Assembly: GCA_019055375.1 (NCBI GenBank)
Contig: JAHQIW010001261.1
Coordinates: 53,383-117,382, forward strand
Direction: 5' to 3'
Source of the DNA: Parelaphostrongylus tenuis
Lineage: Eukaryota > Nematoda > Chromadorea > Rhabditida > Metastrongylidae
DNA: 64,000 nt
In this document: piece by piece, positions 33,720 to 44,639 of the stretch
How the letters are laid out: each line of letters starts with the position of its first letter
How positions within the stretch are numbered: the first letter of the stretch is position 1
Position numbers and translations under genes: made by a program
Notes under the pieces: model-generated
Told to the model about the DNA's origin: nothing
Databases searched by the model: none
What the model saw: only the letters and a program-made list of their open reading frames with translations

Positions 33720-36700
33720 ATCGTCAACATAAAAAAAAAATGTTCCAGTCTGCAAAAGTCATCTTTTTTGCTTGTTCTCTGTTCCACTGTTTTGCAATTC
33801 GATCTGAGTATAGTAATAAAGTCTTTAGAGCTCCACGCGCTATTGTGTTATTATCCGCTTGTTTACATAGTTCATAACCCTATCTGAATAACGAAAGTAC
33901 ATTCACAATCACCGTTAGGCCTATGTCATCTTGGTCGAGGAAATTTTTGCGCTTCTGGAATTCCAAGATAATTGATTAGGATGGTCCTTGAGGACATTGG
34001 CGATTAGTTACTGAATTAACTAGCTAGAGTTCAGAGTGTTTATTATACTGTTATCGTCGTCTATACTATTTATTATAGTATCATTATGTTTTAACTTTTC
34101 CTTAGTCATATGAAATCTTACACTTCAAATTTTCTTAACTTCAATAAAACGCTTGGGACCCACTCATTCTCGTCATTGGTCTAGTTTTTTACGAATACAG
34201 TGTTACATTGGTGTATACTTTAGCTAAACCGTGAGCTGATTTGAAATTATTGCGATTAAAGCATCAGATAGTTAGTGCTTCAATGATTCTGTTTGAGACC
34301 TGAGACTAAAGCTCACGTGCTGCAACATCCTATACTGAACTGTTTTCAATCAAGCTGTTTTGGACCATACAATTCGTTTTGAAGCTAATAAGTGTGACAG
34401 TTGTCATATAATGAGTCTCACCTCATCCTCTCAAAACACAAAGGAAAACCTAGCGTCTAAGAGTTATGGACTCGCTGCTTGCATTACGAGACGTGATGCA
34501 AATAAGGTAGCGGCCTCATAAGACGATTGAAAATGATGGACCTTCAAAGGAGCACTAGGTGAGTAGTGAAAATCATGGCCTTTGGCAAGGTAAAACCGAT
34601 GGTGGTGATTGTGGTGCTCTCTGCAACAATGTTACCTAGCCTTGTTCTGCGTTACTGAAAAACAAAATTAGTTTGTCGAATGACGAGTGTTCTTGTTTCT
34701 GGTTTTTTTCCCTTATTCTTCAAAATCGTTCCAAAATCCTTATGAAAGAATGCTATGAAACTTGACGCTCGTGTTTGGCCAATACTCTCGGGTGCTCCAG
34801 TCCACCTATTTAGAGTAGGCATCAACAAACGATTTATACAATTGCCGTCAAGTGAAAAAAATCACTAAATCCGCGGTGTGGTACACTCGATTGCTCTTGT
34901 CTGGTATTTTTGGAACATTATAACGTTTGATTTGATTGTTCGTCGTCGCGTAAGTAAGGGGACTGGAACACTCCGAGAGGATTGGGTTAAGAAGGATCTA
35001 CGCCAAATCTCGCATTCTCTTCATGCATGTAAGATTATATGTACTACTAATTTCCAATAAAAACTGAAGGACTCGTGAAGTACGAAACAGTGATAGAAAT
35101 AAAACTTCACCTTCTGTTTACTGTTTGTTTCATTCCACATCAGTGTGTCGCGTGAATTACAACCACTAGAATGTTGTGATAAAGCGGCGAGTATTCAAAC
35201 GAAAGTATTCTCCATGCCAACAATTTTTGTGCATCAGTTACATTCTGCTGAAGTTATGAAAGTGTTTTACTAAGTGAATTTCGTGACAATTTGAGTACTC
35301 CAAGCTGTGAAAAAAGCGAAAACCAAAATATGAACCAATAGCTTAAGGAATAGATTTTCTTCATAAGTTCTTCACAACCTCATGTCTACTTTCAAGATTA
35401 GAGAGAACACCTTACATGAAGAAGAAAAAGTTTATTCTGTATACTGTGTTACAGAAACAACGCCCTATGGAACGCCACAGCTAGGCTATCCTCGTGACTT
35501 CAAAGAGACTCGCTCAGTCACCATTCTACGACGTCCAAGAAGAAGGCGAAAAACGAATTGAGTGCTAGAAGTACTGGGATCCGCACAACGAGAAAATACT
35601 GTGATGACGTTTCAAATAAATGAATAGATAACTGTGTTATAGCTAATTTTAGGCCTTAGAGTATATCAGTTTCTTTTCTAAAACATTTCTTTAACGCATA
35701 CTACTGGCTAATGTTCAACACATCAACAACGGACGTGTCTCCTTATTGGAAAATGTCTTTGAAAAACGATTCTTGTTGGCACAGATATGTTGTATCTATG
35801 AAGTATTTGGCAAACAGTAAAGGGCACGGTGAGTTAGTTTCTTGAGATGCTCGCATTACTAATCGGTTCGTTTTCTTCTTTTGTTTGAAAGGAAAAGGAG
35901 AATTTTACCAAAGTTGGACTTGTAAGATGAAATTTCAAGCTAAGTATTTGACTATGCATCGACACTTGTACGTAGGAGACGAAATATGCAAAATGCACGT
36001 GACCGCTACCAATCTCATTCGTCACTGCTTTTTTCAAGAGAAAGTACAAGGGAAAATACTAAGCCTTACAATGAATACTGCTTTCTTGATCAGCAAAGCA
36101 CGAGGATCTTGATGTACAACCTATCCCAATGGCTGGTGAATCTCAGCTATTCCAGAGTTCGGAGTAACCAAGTTGGCTGCAACCAAATCAGCTAAAGCCT
36201 CCACAGTCCCAACAGAAAATCGCAAATCCTAAATTTCAACTGCACTTGAGTCAGACGTTACTTTTCTGCACACTCACCACTTTCGAGGAGTCTTCCACTG
36301 AATGCTTTACATAGAGGGCAAAGATGTCAATTTGCCAACTGCCCAGTTTGCTAGTTCAGCAGTTTGTCATTTTCGAAATTAATTTTGCTAGTAGATGTAG
36401 GACTCTTTCTATATTGGGTTTTAGCTTTCTGCAACAGTATTGTTTTATTAAGTTTCTTTTTTCATTTCAAATCGAGTAATTTCTGAAAACATGTTTAGAT
36501 TCAAATGAAATGGACTACCGCAAAGTGATGTTTTGATTCGACTCTCCACTTTTTAGAAACTGGATCGGACCACAATACCACACCCACCGAATATTCCTGA
36601 TGTTGCTTCATAGTGTTTTTATCTTTCCCTCACCCTAATGGAGCATATACGCAAAAAGGCATTCGAAGACAACCAGCTCAAAGGTGACCCAGGCGACTTT

Positions 36701-36790
36701 TTTCTCACCATCAGCTTCAATCTGTTTAGGCCTGAGGTATACAATTTTTTCCAACAACTGGTTGCATAACATTGATCATGTCGGTGATTA
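33720..36790. other. A-specific 3-kb segment without recognised genes
   Basis: Absent from unit B, where 55690 joins to sequence matching 36797. A fragment at 35545-35640 (gctagaagtactgggatccg) resembles the body of the SINE at 47945. Short open frames here show no recognisable domain or splice structure. Confidence 0.5.
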
Positions 36791-37126
36791 TACTGTTAAT
36801 CAAGTGTTTTCCAATATAGTTGGACAAGAGTGTCGAATTACGAAAGTAATCAAGCGCCAGCGCAATAGTCTACAGAACTGTTCGTCATATGACGATGATC
36901 AGAGCATGCTTTCGAAAAATATATTGTTCATGTATTTACGAGAAGAAAAGGATATGGATTTTCTATGAACGCTGTATAGAGCTAAGCAAAAAGTTCCGTG
37001 TTGTTGCAGATCGTGTTGTTTCATCACTAGCTAAAAAGTGAATATCTTTGCCACAGCATTCTTCTCAACTTTCGAACTGATTGTGCCTAGTTGGCAGTTT
37101 CCTGTCAATGCAGAAAAAATACGCGA

Positions 37127-37455
37127 ATATACCCAATGATAAGAAGTGATGTTCAAAAACATTTGCGTCAGCTGGAATTCGAGCCCACATCTCACCGTTT
37201 CCGGGTGCGCGTGCTGAACCGTTCACCATCGAGGCCCGTTTTGCACAACACTCTTTCCACGCTACAATGCGTTATCTGTTATTTGTTATCCGTTATCAAC
37301 ACGTGATCTGTGGTAACGTAGAAAGAGTATGTCAAAACAGGCGTCGGTAGTACAACGGTTGAGCATGCGCCCCCGGATGGGGTGAAATGTGGGCTCGAAT
37401 CCCACCTGATGCAAACGTTTTTTGCACATCACTCTTTATCACTGAGTATATTATG
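37127..37455. mobile_element. Foldback element with tRNA-like arms, unit A
   Basis: The outer ends aatatacccaatgataa and its complement at 37440 are inverted repeats of about 100 bp per arm. Each arm holds a tRNA-like sequence: on the plus strand at about 37347-37420, tagtacaacggttgagca (A-box region), a T arm gtggg-ctcgaat-cccac and an acceptor-like pairing gcgtcgg/ctgatgc. The left arm is the same on the minus strand. Confidence 0.65.
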
Positions 37456-37779
37456 GATCTTACCACCGCTAAAGTCAGCCAAATAAAAAGCATCAAAGTC
37501 GTGCAAACACTTGATGTTCTCTCGACTGAGTGAAGCTCAAAACCGTGCAGATTATTGCTTTAATCCAGACTAAGTGATTTTTCGCTTTTTCTTCTCAATG
37601 CAGATTCAAAAGACATGGCGCGGTTTCATAAAAATCGCTCATTCACAATTCAAGCGTCTCTCATTTTTTTTAACTAATCGACTCCTACAGCGGTTAGGGT
37701 AACATCTTTCAGCTGTTCCTCATGATGTAATACCACTGAGAGCCATGAATACTTGAATGTTTTCATTACTATTTGAGCC

Positions 37780-37862
37780 AACTTGTCATGTGGTCTGTTA
37801 AGGGCTCTTGTACGGCCTGATGCACGTGTTTCGTCCTTACAGACTCATATGCAACAATATTT
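37780..37862 (-). repeat. Decayed family 2 hammerhead repeat
   Basis: Minus strand retains helix II GUC/GAC, GAAA and ACACGUGCA, but the CUGANGA half has become gcatatga. Predicted inactive. The counterpart in unit B is at about 57045-57125. Confidence 0.45.
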
Positions 37863-37975
37863 ACTGGCAAACTTAGCGGAAAGCATAACGATCCCTCAGT
37901 TTCGAATCACGTGAAGAATCTAAGAGAACTTTCAGTCGACTATTTTGATACTTCTTTAAGAACAGTATAATCTGA

Positions 37976-38272
37976 CATTGTATTCTGAGCCTTTCATGAG
38001 GTGTTCTACGGGCAGTTAAACAATGCAAGGTACGTGTTTTGGCTTTACAGTCTCCTCAGTTGCACGGTGCATTTCAGGGGTAGATAGGAACTTCAAAAAA
38101 ATTATCTTTTTCTACATGAAACTTATAGAAATTTTTAGATCTTCCAGAAACTGACTCAACCAAAAGACACCGTGCAACTGACGAGGCCGTATAATCGAAA
38201 CACATGTCTTGTCTAAATGTGCAGTAATAGACCTCATGAAAGGCCCAAAATAAATTGTCACATGTGAAGATT
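37976..38272. mobile_element. 300-bp palindromic element with opposed family 2 hammerheads, unit A
   Basis: gagcctttcatgaggtgttc near 37988 and gcagtaatagacctcatgaa near 38222 are inverted counterparts, as are ctcagttgcacggtgc (38054) and caccgtgcaactga (38168). Each arm contains a hammerhead-like core and both point outward. Unit B copy at 57236-57545. Confidence 0.7.
38172..38214 (+). ncRNA. Hammerhead-like ribozyme (family 2), palindrome right arm, A
   Basis: CUGACGA at 38178-38184, GAAA at 38197-38200 and the triplet GUC at the predicted cleavage site are present. Helix I GUGCAA/UUGUCU pairs for three to four positions only, and helix II is weak (GGC/AUC). The B copy at 57443 is better preserved. 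Confidence 0.5.
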
Positions 38273-38849
38273 AGTTAATGAAGTAGAGTTCCCCTCATAT
38301 TTTGAGTCCTCGAAAGATACATATAGGTATTCGCTCAGCAAAAAGTTCAGCCAATGCGATAATTTCATGGATGCAACAGACTACCACTGTTATGTCTTGC
38401 ACCACGAAATACTGTTTTTTCCACATGTGAGAAACCTTGAATGGCACAGAGCGCCGTTGTTACACCATCCACTTTTGGGCATAGAAGATCGAAATTATGT
38501 AACTGATTGAAAATTCAATCTTGTTCTTTTGCCAGAATCTTATCAGCTAAAGTCACACTTATTTAGCTCTACAATGTTTTACTGATGAAGGCAGTATAGT
38601 ATCAGGTCAAATGTATATGCTCAGTTTCATTGGAGGACTCAGATACCGTGACTGAAATCGTTGCTTTAGAAACTACCACTGGCGTGTAAGCGGTAGGAAT
38701 GCCTAGCCTGTGCATTTGGAATACGATGAAAGTCTATTGAAATGTTTAAGATAAGGGAACATACTTCTGCTATCGACTGCTTTTTTACAGACCCGCTCAA
38801 AATGATTTAATCTGATAAGGATATTACTTGTTTTGAGCCGATAGGTCTA

Positions 38850-38898
38850 GTGCTATATAGGGCGCCTATTTCGTCCTATTGGGACTCATCAGTAGCAC
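38850..38898 (-). ncRNA. Hammerhead ribozyme (family 1), left arm
   Basis: Minus strand: helix I GUGCUA/UAGCAC perfect, CUGAUGA, helix II GUCC/GGAC with loop CAAUA, GAAA, helix III AUAGG/CCUAU with loop CGC (one base longer than the other copies), cleavage triplet AUA. All core nucleotides intact. Confidence 0.8.
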
Positions 38899-39884
38899 CC
38901 TCCCTCGGTTCCGTCGATCCCTTGAGGTGAAATAATCCGCTAAAGGAACCGACGCCGAGTAAAATTAAGCACCCAAAGTAGGATGATGGTATTACCTGAC
39001 TTTGTGGTGACCGGTGAAATGTATACGACACGGACAACGTACTTGTAGTGATGCTGCTTTAAATGATTACAGCTGTTCTGTGATCACGTTACAGAGTTAC
39101 TAGTACTGACATTGGTCTAAAAACTGGTGTCGGACTCGTATAGGATTGACCAAATTTCCCCATTTGAAATGCCTTAGTACGGCTACCCTCGAAATTCATA
39201 TCGCACTGAATCGATCATTATTCAAGGGCATTGCAAGAGCAGCACATTATCTCACCGTGTAAAGTAATGTTCAAAAAATCGCCAAATAGTTGCACCCTTA
39301 AAACTTTTCATTTTCTAATGCTTGAATATTTTTTGCCTTTTACTACTTCATTTTTCGCTTTTTTGGCTCAATTATCTTTTGTATTCAAGTTTTTATAGCA
39401 CAGTCATAGGATTTACTCATTAAGACTTGTTAACTGATCGTGTTTCAAATATTTTCAGTTGACAGCTAATTATGGTAGCTCATACAGCCAGTTATCATTT
39501 GCTATGAGCGGTTCAAATTCTCTCTATAACAACGACTGTTCGGCACCTTTTATCTGCGGAAAATGGCCGTGCTCCAAAATTTATTGTTTAACAGGCGATT
39601 ATGCAGTTAGAGCTTCAAAACAATCCAAAAAGATAACTCAAAAAGAAGTATACTTCTGCTATCGACTGCTTTTTTTTGCTGCTTTTTTTTTGCTTTTTGC
39701 TTTTTTTTCTGTAAAAAAGCAGTCGATAGCAGAAGTATAGTTCATTTTAAAAGCCGTAAGCTCGACTGCCGGTCACCACAAAGTCAGGTAATACCATCAT
39801 CCTACTTTGGGTGCTTAATTTTACTCGGCGTCGGTTCCTTTAGAGGATTATTTCACCTCAAGGGATCGACGGAACCGAGGGAGG

Positions 39885-39932
39885 GTGCTACTGATGAGTC
39901 CCAATAGGACGAAATAGGCGCCTATATAGCAC
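39885..39932 (+). ncRNA. Hammerhead ribozyme (family 1), right arm copy 1
   Basis: Helix I GUGCUA (39885-39890) with UAGCAC (39927-39932); CUGAUGA 39891-39897; helix II GUCC/GGAC with loop CAAUA; GAAA 39911-39914; short helix III AUAG/CUAU with loop GCGC; triplet AUA, cleavage expected after 39926. An outer helix I segment CCGA (39875) / UCGG (39941) encloses an internal loop, as in type I hammerheads. Helix II and its loop closely resemble those of animal type I hammerheads. Part of a dimer with 40167-40214. Confidence 0.85.
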
Positions 39933-40166
39933 TAGACCTATCGGCTCAAAACAAGTAATATCCTTATCAGATTAAATCATTTTGAGCGGGTCTGTAAAAA
40001 GCAGTCGATAGCAGAAGTATAGTTCATTTTAAAAGCCGTAAGCTCGACTGCCGGTCACCACAAAGTCAGGTAATACCATCATCCTACTTTGGGTGCTTAA
40101 TTTTACTCGGCGTCGATTCCTTTAGAGGATTATTTCACCTCAAGGGATCGACGGAACCGAGGGAGG

Positions 40167-40214
40167 GTGCTACTGATGAGTCCCAATAGGACGAAATAGG
40201 CGCCTATATAGCAC
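40167..40214 (+). ncRNA. Hammerhead ribozyme (family 1), right arm copy 2
   Basis: Identical to 39885-39932 in every core and helix position. Cleavage expected after 40208, exactly 282 nt downstream of the first site. Outer helix CCGA (40157) / UCGG (40223) is also present. Confidence 0.85.
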
Positions 40215-40559
40215 TAGACCTATCGGCTCAAAACAAGTAATATCCTTAAGATTAAGGGAACATACTTTGAATCGTTTAGAGTGACGCTACTCTGCTTCTT
40301 CCTTTCCAGCTCTAGAACGTTGAAAATTTTCAAACGCATATGTTTACAATACTTCGTATGAGTTTTCCTATTTCTGTTTCGCATGAAGAGAAAACAAAAT
40401 TCTTCACTGAGCAGTTTTATAAGTCGAAGCGATGATTTACTGTGAAAAATAAACGTAGAGAAGTCGGACAGCTTATTCGTATAGTACTGCTAGGTATGAG
40501 CACAGTGTTTGCGCTCCCATATTCCGGGCAAACTAAGTCCGGTTCCCACCCAAATCTAT

Positions 40560-41430
40560 AAAGGATCCGCCATAATTCTCAAATTGTTGGTGCCGTTACG
40601 GTTATCCACGGAAATCACATTGCATTGGCTCGATCACTATTCAAAGACATTACTGGAAACAGTACACTGTTTTGTGGTGTGAAAAATTATGCAGAAAAGT
40701 GAGCAGATTGTTGCATTTTTTCGAAGGCTTTTATAATTTACACGTTCTCAGTTTTTATTAACTAATTTGTCCGTTTTTGTTTGAAAAGTCATCTCCTTGC
40801 TTAGCAAATTGTTAGCTCAGTTTTAATGCGATTTATATCTATTTCGCTGAATAATAGTATTTCAAATGTTTCTAGTTGGCAGCTCGTTAAGCTAGATAAT
40901 TCAGTGATGAACCATTGCCGTTAATGATATGTAATGCTTCTGTACCGAGGAGTGTTCAACACATTCCAATTATAGTCTACCAGGCGAGAACTCGCGTTGT
41001 TTTCAAAACAGCTCAAAAGGATGACTTCTGAACCAGAGTACTTGAAGGTTTTCTAAAAGATATTTGCGTCACCATAATCGTTGCCTTGAGATAGTGATCA
41101 GATCAGTGAATTTCCCAGTCGACTCCACTGTAATGGAATTTTTCCACAAGCTTTCTACCAAATACTTGCACACGCATCTCAAAGGGAAAGCTCAGTACTG
41201 TCGAATCATCAGCTTTTTCGAGATTATCTGTGAACGTGACTAAAATTGAATAAGCAGCTTCATGCTGCATTAGTTGAAGTACTACTCATCGAAGTTTCGG
41301 CACAACATTCTCCTTGCACTTTCCACACGCCATCATATCTAGGAAGTGAAGATTTTTGAAGGAAATCACACTGCTGCAAGTCCTCACTCCAGCAGTGATG
41401 CAGTATTTCATCGTTTATTTTATTTTCTTC
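40560..41430. repeat. First of a pair of diverged 0.86-kb repeats, unit A
   Basis: Collinear with 42240-43110: gctcgatcactattcaa / atcgatcattattcaa; ttagctcagttttaat / tatagcacagttatag; ctccttgcactttccacacgcc shared exactly; aggaagtgaa; cactgctg with gcagt hairpin. No protein frame is conserved. Function unknown. Confidence 0.65.
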
Positions 41431-41893
41431 GAGAACGCTATCTTCTTCACGACCGAAAATGTCAGACCTTCTCCTCGAACTTTTGGAGCTATTAGGCGGG
41501 CTGGAGACTCAATGGTAGTAAAAAACACGGCAGTGATGAATCGAAGTAGAGAAAACTCTCATTCATTCTTCGAAAAGGTGCTTCTGCGGAACATAATGAT
41601 GTGATGGGATTGTTGACATTGTTGAAGGTATATGTAGAAAAAGAGAATCAAACGGTATGCCAAAGTCCACTCTCACAAGGGAGTTGATTACACGCCTCAC
41701 CTATATACATCACCAGCGATGCTTACACAACTCTTTTTTTTGAGATATCTCATCGTAGCTGTCAGTAGCCCACCTTCAGCAGGTTTTGTCGGGTCAGCAT
41801 ATATCTCATTAAACACAGTTAAGTTGATAACCGTAGTATATGGAACTCTTGCACATTCTTCGTTATTAGTGCTTTCCTCGGTGCTGTGATGTT

Positions 41894-41963
41894 ACGTCGG
41901 TGGTGTAATGATGGCATGTACCTTCGATATGAATGAAATACGGGCTCAGCTCCCGTCTGAGGT
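41894..41963 (+). repeat. tRNA-like sequence, unit A
   Basis: Acceptor-like acgtcgg/ctgaggt, ggtggtgtaatgatggca, T arm acggg-ctcagct-cccgt. The B copy at 59668 has a better acceptor stem. The T loop lacks TTCRA, so probably a tRNA-derived repeat. Confidence 0.45.
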
Positions 41964-42089
41964 CATATACGAATCACGAATGTTGTGTACGAAATGTCGT
42001 CTATGTCTCTACAATTCTCTTTGGCGTGCAAATTAAATAAAATTCGTCATGGGGCAGTTTGAATAACGAAGCAGTGGTTTTTTTTCGGA

Positions 42090-43110
42090 TAAAAAATGTA
42101 AATGACACTGGAAACGTACTTATAGTGATGCTTCTTTAAATGATTACAGCTGTTCTGTGATCACGTTACAGAGTTATTAGTACTCACATTCGTCTAAAAA
42201 TTGGTGTCGAACTCGTATAGGATTGGCCAAATTTCCCCATTTGAAATGCCTTAGTACGGCTAAACTCGAATCATATCACACTGAATCGATCATTATTCAA
42301 GGGCATTGCAAGAACAGCACATTATCTGACCGTGTAAAGTAATTTTCAAAAAATCACCATAAAATTGCACCCTTAAAACTTTCTATTTTCTAATGCTTGA
42401 ATATTTTTTGCCTTTTACTACTTCATTCTTCGCTTTTTTGCTTAATTATCTTTTATAAGCAAGTTGTTATAGCACAGTTATAGGATTTATTCATAAAGAC
42501 TTGTTGATTGATCGTGTTTCAAGTATTTTCAATTTCACAGCTAATTAAGGTTGCTTATTACGTGAGTAATCATTTGATGTGAGCGGTTCAAATTTCTTCT
42601 GTAACAACGACTGTTCGACACTTTTTATCTGCGGAAAATGGCCGTGCTCCAAAATGTATTGTTTACCAGGCGATTATTTTGATTAAGTTTCAAAACAATC
42701 CAAAAAGACAACTCAAGAAAAATATGGAAAGTTCTCTGAAAATCATCTCTGCAACCATGTGCATTGCCTAAAAATAATGATCAAATCATTGAATCATCTA
42801 ATCTGTTCCAGTGCAGTGAGAATGCTCTTTTCAGACTTTTTACAAATTATTTGCTCGTGAGTGACATATGTAAAACGTAATCGTCACTGTGGAATCATCA
42901 GTCCCTTGATGGGTTTTTTATGAAAGTGAATAATGGTGAACAAACACCTTCGTAGCGCATAAGTGGAATTGCCAAGCGACGAGCGTTTCCCCACAATTTC
43001 TCCTTGCACTTTCCACACGCCGTCATAACCAGGAAGTGAACGCTTTCGGAAAAAAATTTCACTGCTGGAAAGTTATTACTTCAGCAGTCATATGAGATTT
43101 CATCTTTTTT
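42090..43110. repeat. Second of the paired repeats, unit A
   Basis: See 40560-41430. Its first 630 bp (42090-42715) are also the source-like match of the centre of the 38765 insertion. Together the three copies show the sequence behaves as a repeat family. Confidence 0.65.
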
Positions 43111-43974
43111 CCATAGTCGCATATCAATCAGGCACTGTTACCTCTAAGCTACTATAGGACTACTACATTGAAAACTTGTTGTAGTCGAATTACTTAGGAG
43201 ACATCAGGTGATGAATAATTTTTTGTAGTTTAAATACAAAACATGTATTGAATAAAAGGTATGCGACAAAATAAGGAGACGGTACGAATAAGTTTGTATC
43301 AGCGCATGTGGTCACTTATTTCTTAAGCAGTCAGGACTTCCTGAAACGTTAAAAATCATGAAACAAATGTTATTCGTCAATAGGCTTTATGATCAATAAG
43401 AATACTACATGAAGTCAATCAATGTGGAGGCCAGAAAAACACAATTACATCTCATTTTTGTTGTGAACAACTAATGGGCAGATAAGTATCAAATAATCCA
43501 CAGTCAAACAGTGTTTATTACATTATACTTAGAAGACAATAGTGAAACACATATTTAATCTCTCTCCTACAGCGCCATCGAAAAAGCTTCTCCAAAATCT
43601 GATAATATTTTGGAAGTTCAAGGGGCGCGTATTGTCTAACGAAATATAAACGAAATAAAAAAAACGCATGGCCATGTGAAACATGATCTTATTTTGAATT
43701 TCACATAGTCATAGAAGAAGGCTTTGAGAAAACGCGACGTAGAGCTCCAGCCAAAGATTCGACTCTTTGAGAGCTGTGTGGGATGTTTCGCCCCAAACCT
43801 TGCGACATTAAATCTTCCCAGTTACTGTAAAGGCGGCGCGGCGACCAGTGAGAAAGGCGACGCATCTCGTAGGAAGACACAGCTCAGACAGCATGATGGA
43901 TGTGAAGAGACTAATCAGGTTTGCGGGGCCATTTCCAATATAAAATAATGAAATTTCCTAGGATAATGGAAAGG

Positions 43975-44485
43975 TAATGGAAAATGGATGAAGCCGTTAA
44001 GACTGCCGTAAGCGACTGCACGACTCCACCAGCCTATCACGGTTGTCTTCAAAGGGTTAAAGAGAACTTGTAGCCAGTCGGCGAGACGGTCAACGTCAAG
44101 TGTTACTTGAAGCACCAAGGCCGCTGCAGCCAAGCCCTATCATGTTGAGTCGGCGCTATCCCATCTTGTTTCAAGACAACGCTAGGCTACATGTCGCCGA
44201 ATTGACAAAGAGGAAGTTGACTAAACTGGACTGAGAGTTCCTGGACCATCCACCGTGCAGTACTGACTTTTCGCCGTTCGACTATCTCAGTCGAATGCTG
44301 AAGCATCCTGAGTAAGACTATATCATGAGACATCAATCATTTGCTTTGAAGATTGACAAGTTTCCTTGAATCCAAAGATGACGAATTCAGCGGCAATGAG
44401 TGCTCACTACTGCCTGCAGGATGACATAAATGTGGTCACGCTGATGATGCATACTTTGAATAGTGTTGTTAAGCAATTTAAATTA
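43975..44485 (+). pseudogene. Mariner-like transposase relic, unit A
   Basis: In broken frames: GETVNVKCYL-like, LSRRYPILFQDNARLHVAEL, TKRKLTKL, then CSTDFSPFDYLSRMLKH and a degraded C-terminal part. These follow mariner order (GETVNAERY, LLQDNARPH, PPYSPDLSPSDY). No terminal repeats seen. Unit B copy at 63355. Confidence 0.7.
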
Positions 44486-44639
44486 CGTCTGATTGATAAA
44501 TCTGATGTCTATTGCTTTAATATCAAAATTTATAAGGAAACCTGATATTGCGTGGACTAGATCTTGATCTTAGACTATTGAGAGCCATTCAATAGCGTAA
44601 ATCTCGAAGATAACAGAAAATCTCGGCGTTTCCAGAGCT

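Larger units (their letters stand above)
39711..40246 (+). repeat. Tandem 282-bp hammerhead units
   Basis: 39721 onward repeats at 40003 with period 282 and about two differences (one A-run base, one cggcgtcggtt/cggcgtcgatt change). The second unit is cut at 40246. The unit contains a long hairpin, cgtcgattccttt opposite aagggatcgacg, in addition to the ribozyme. Confidence 0.9.
38765..40252. mobile_element. 1.49-kb hammerhead foldback insertion with 13-bp target-site duplication
   Basis: Flanked by taagggaacatac at 38752-38764 and 40253-40265. Unit B has a single taagagaacatac at 58026-58038 and no insertion, so the boundaries are set by an empty site. Structure: left arm 38765-39013; centre about 39017-39650, homologous to 42090-42715 and 59866-60490; a T-rich hairpin (39653-39733) with ctgctatcgactgc stems; a complete right arm; and a second, end-truncated right arm in tandem with period 282. 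Arms are nearly identical, implying recent insertion. No protein is encoded. Confidence 0.85.

Noticed and set aside
39660..39720. T-rich hairpin as a transcription terminator
   Set aside because: It is the meeting point of two element ends; the stem is the element terminus.
42880..42950. Hammerhead at catcagtcccttgatgg
   Set aside because: CUGAUGA is present on the minus strand but there is no GAAA after a helix II and no helix I partner.
43915..44133. Minus-strand open frame across the mariner relic
   Set aside because: It is the reverse strand of the transposase remnant; the plus strand carries the recognisable motifs.
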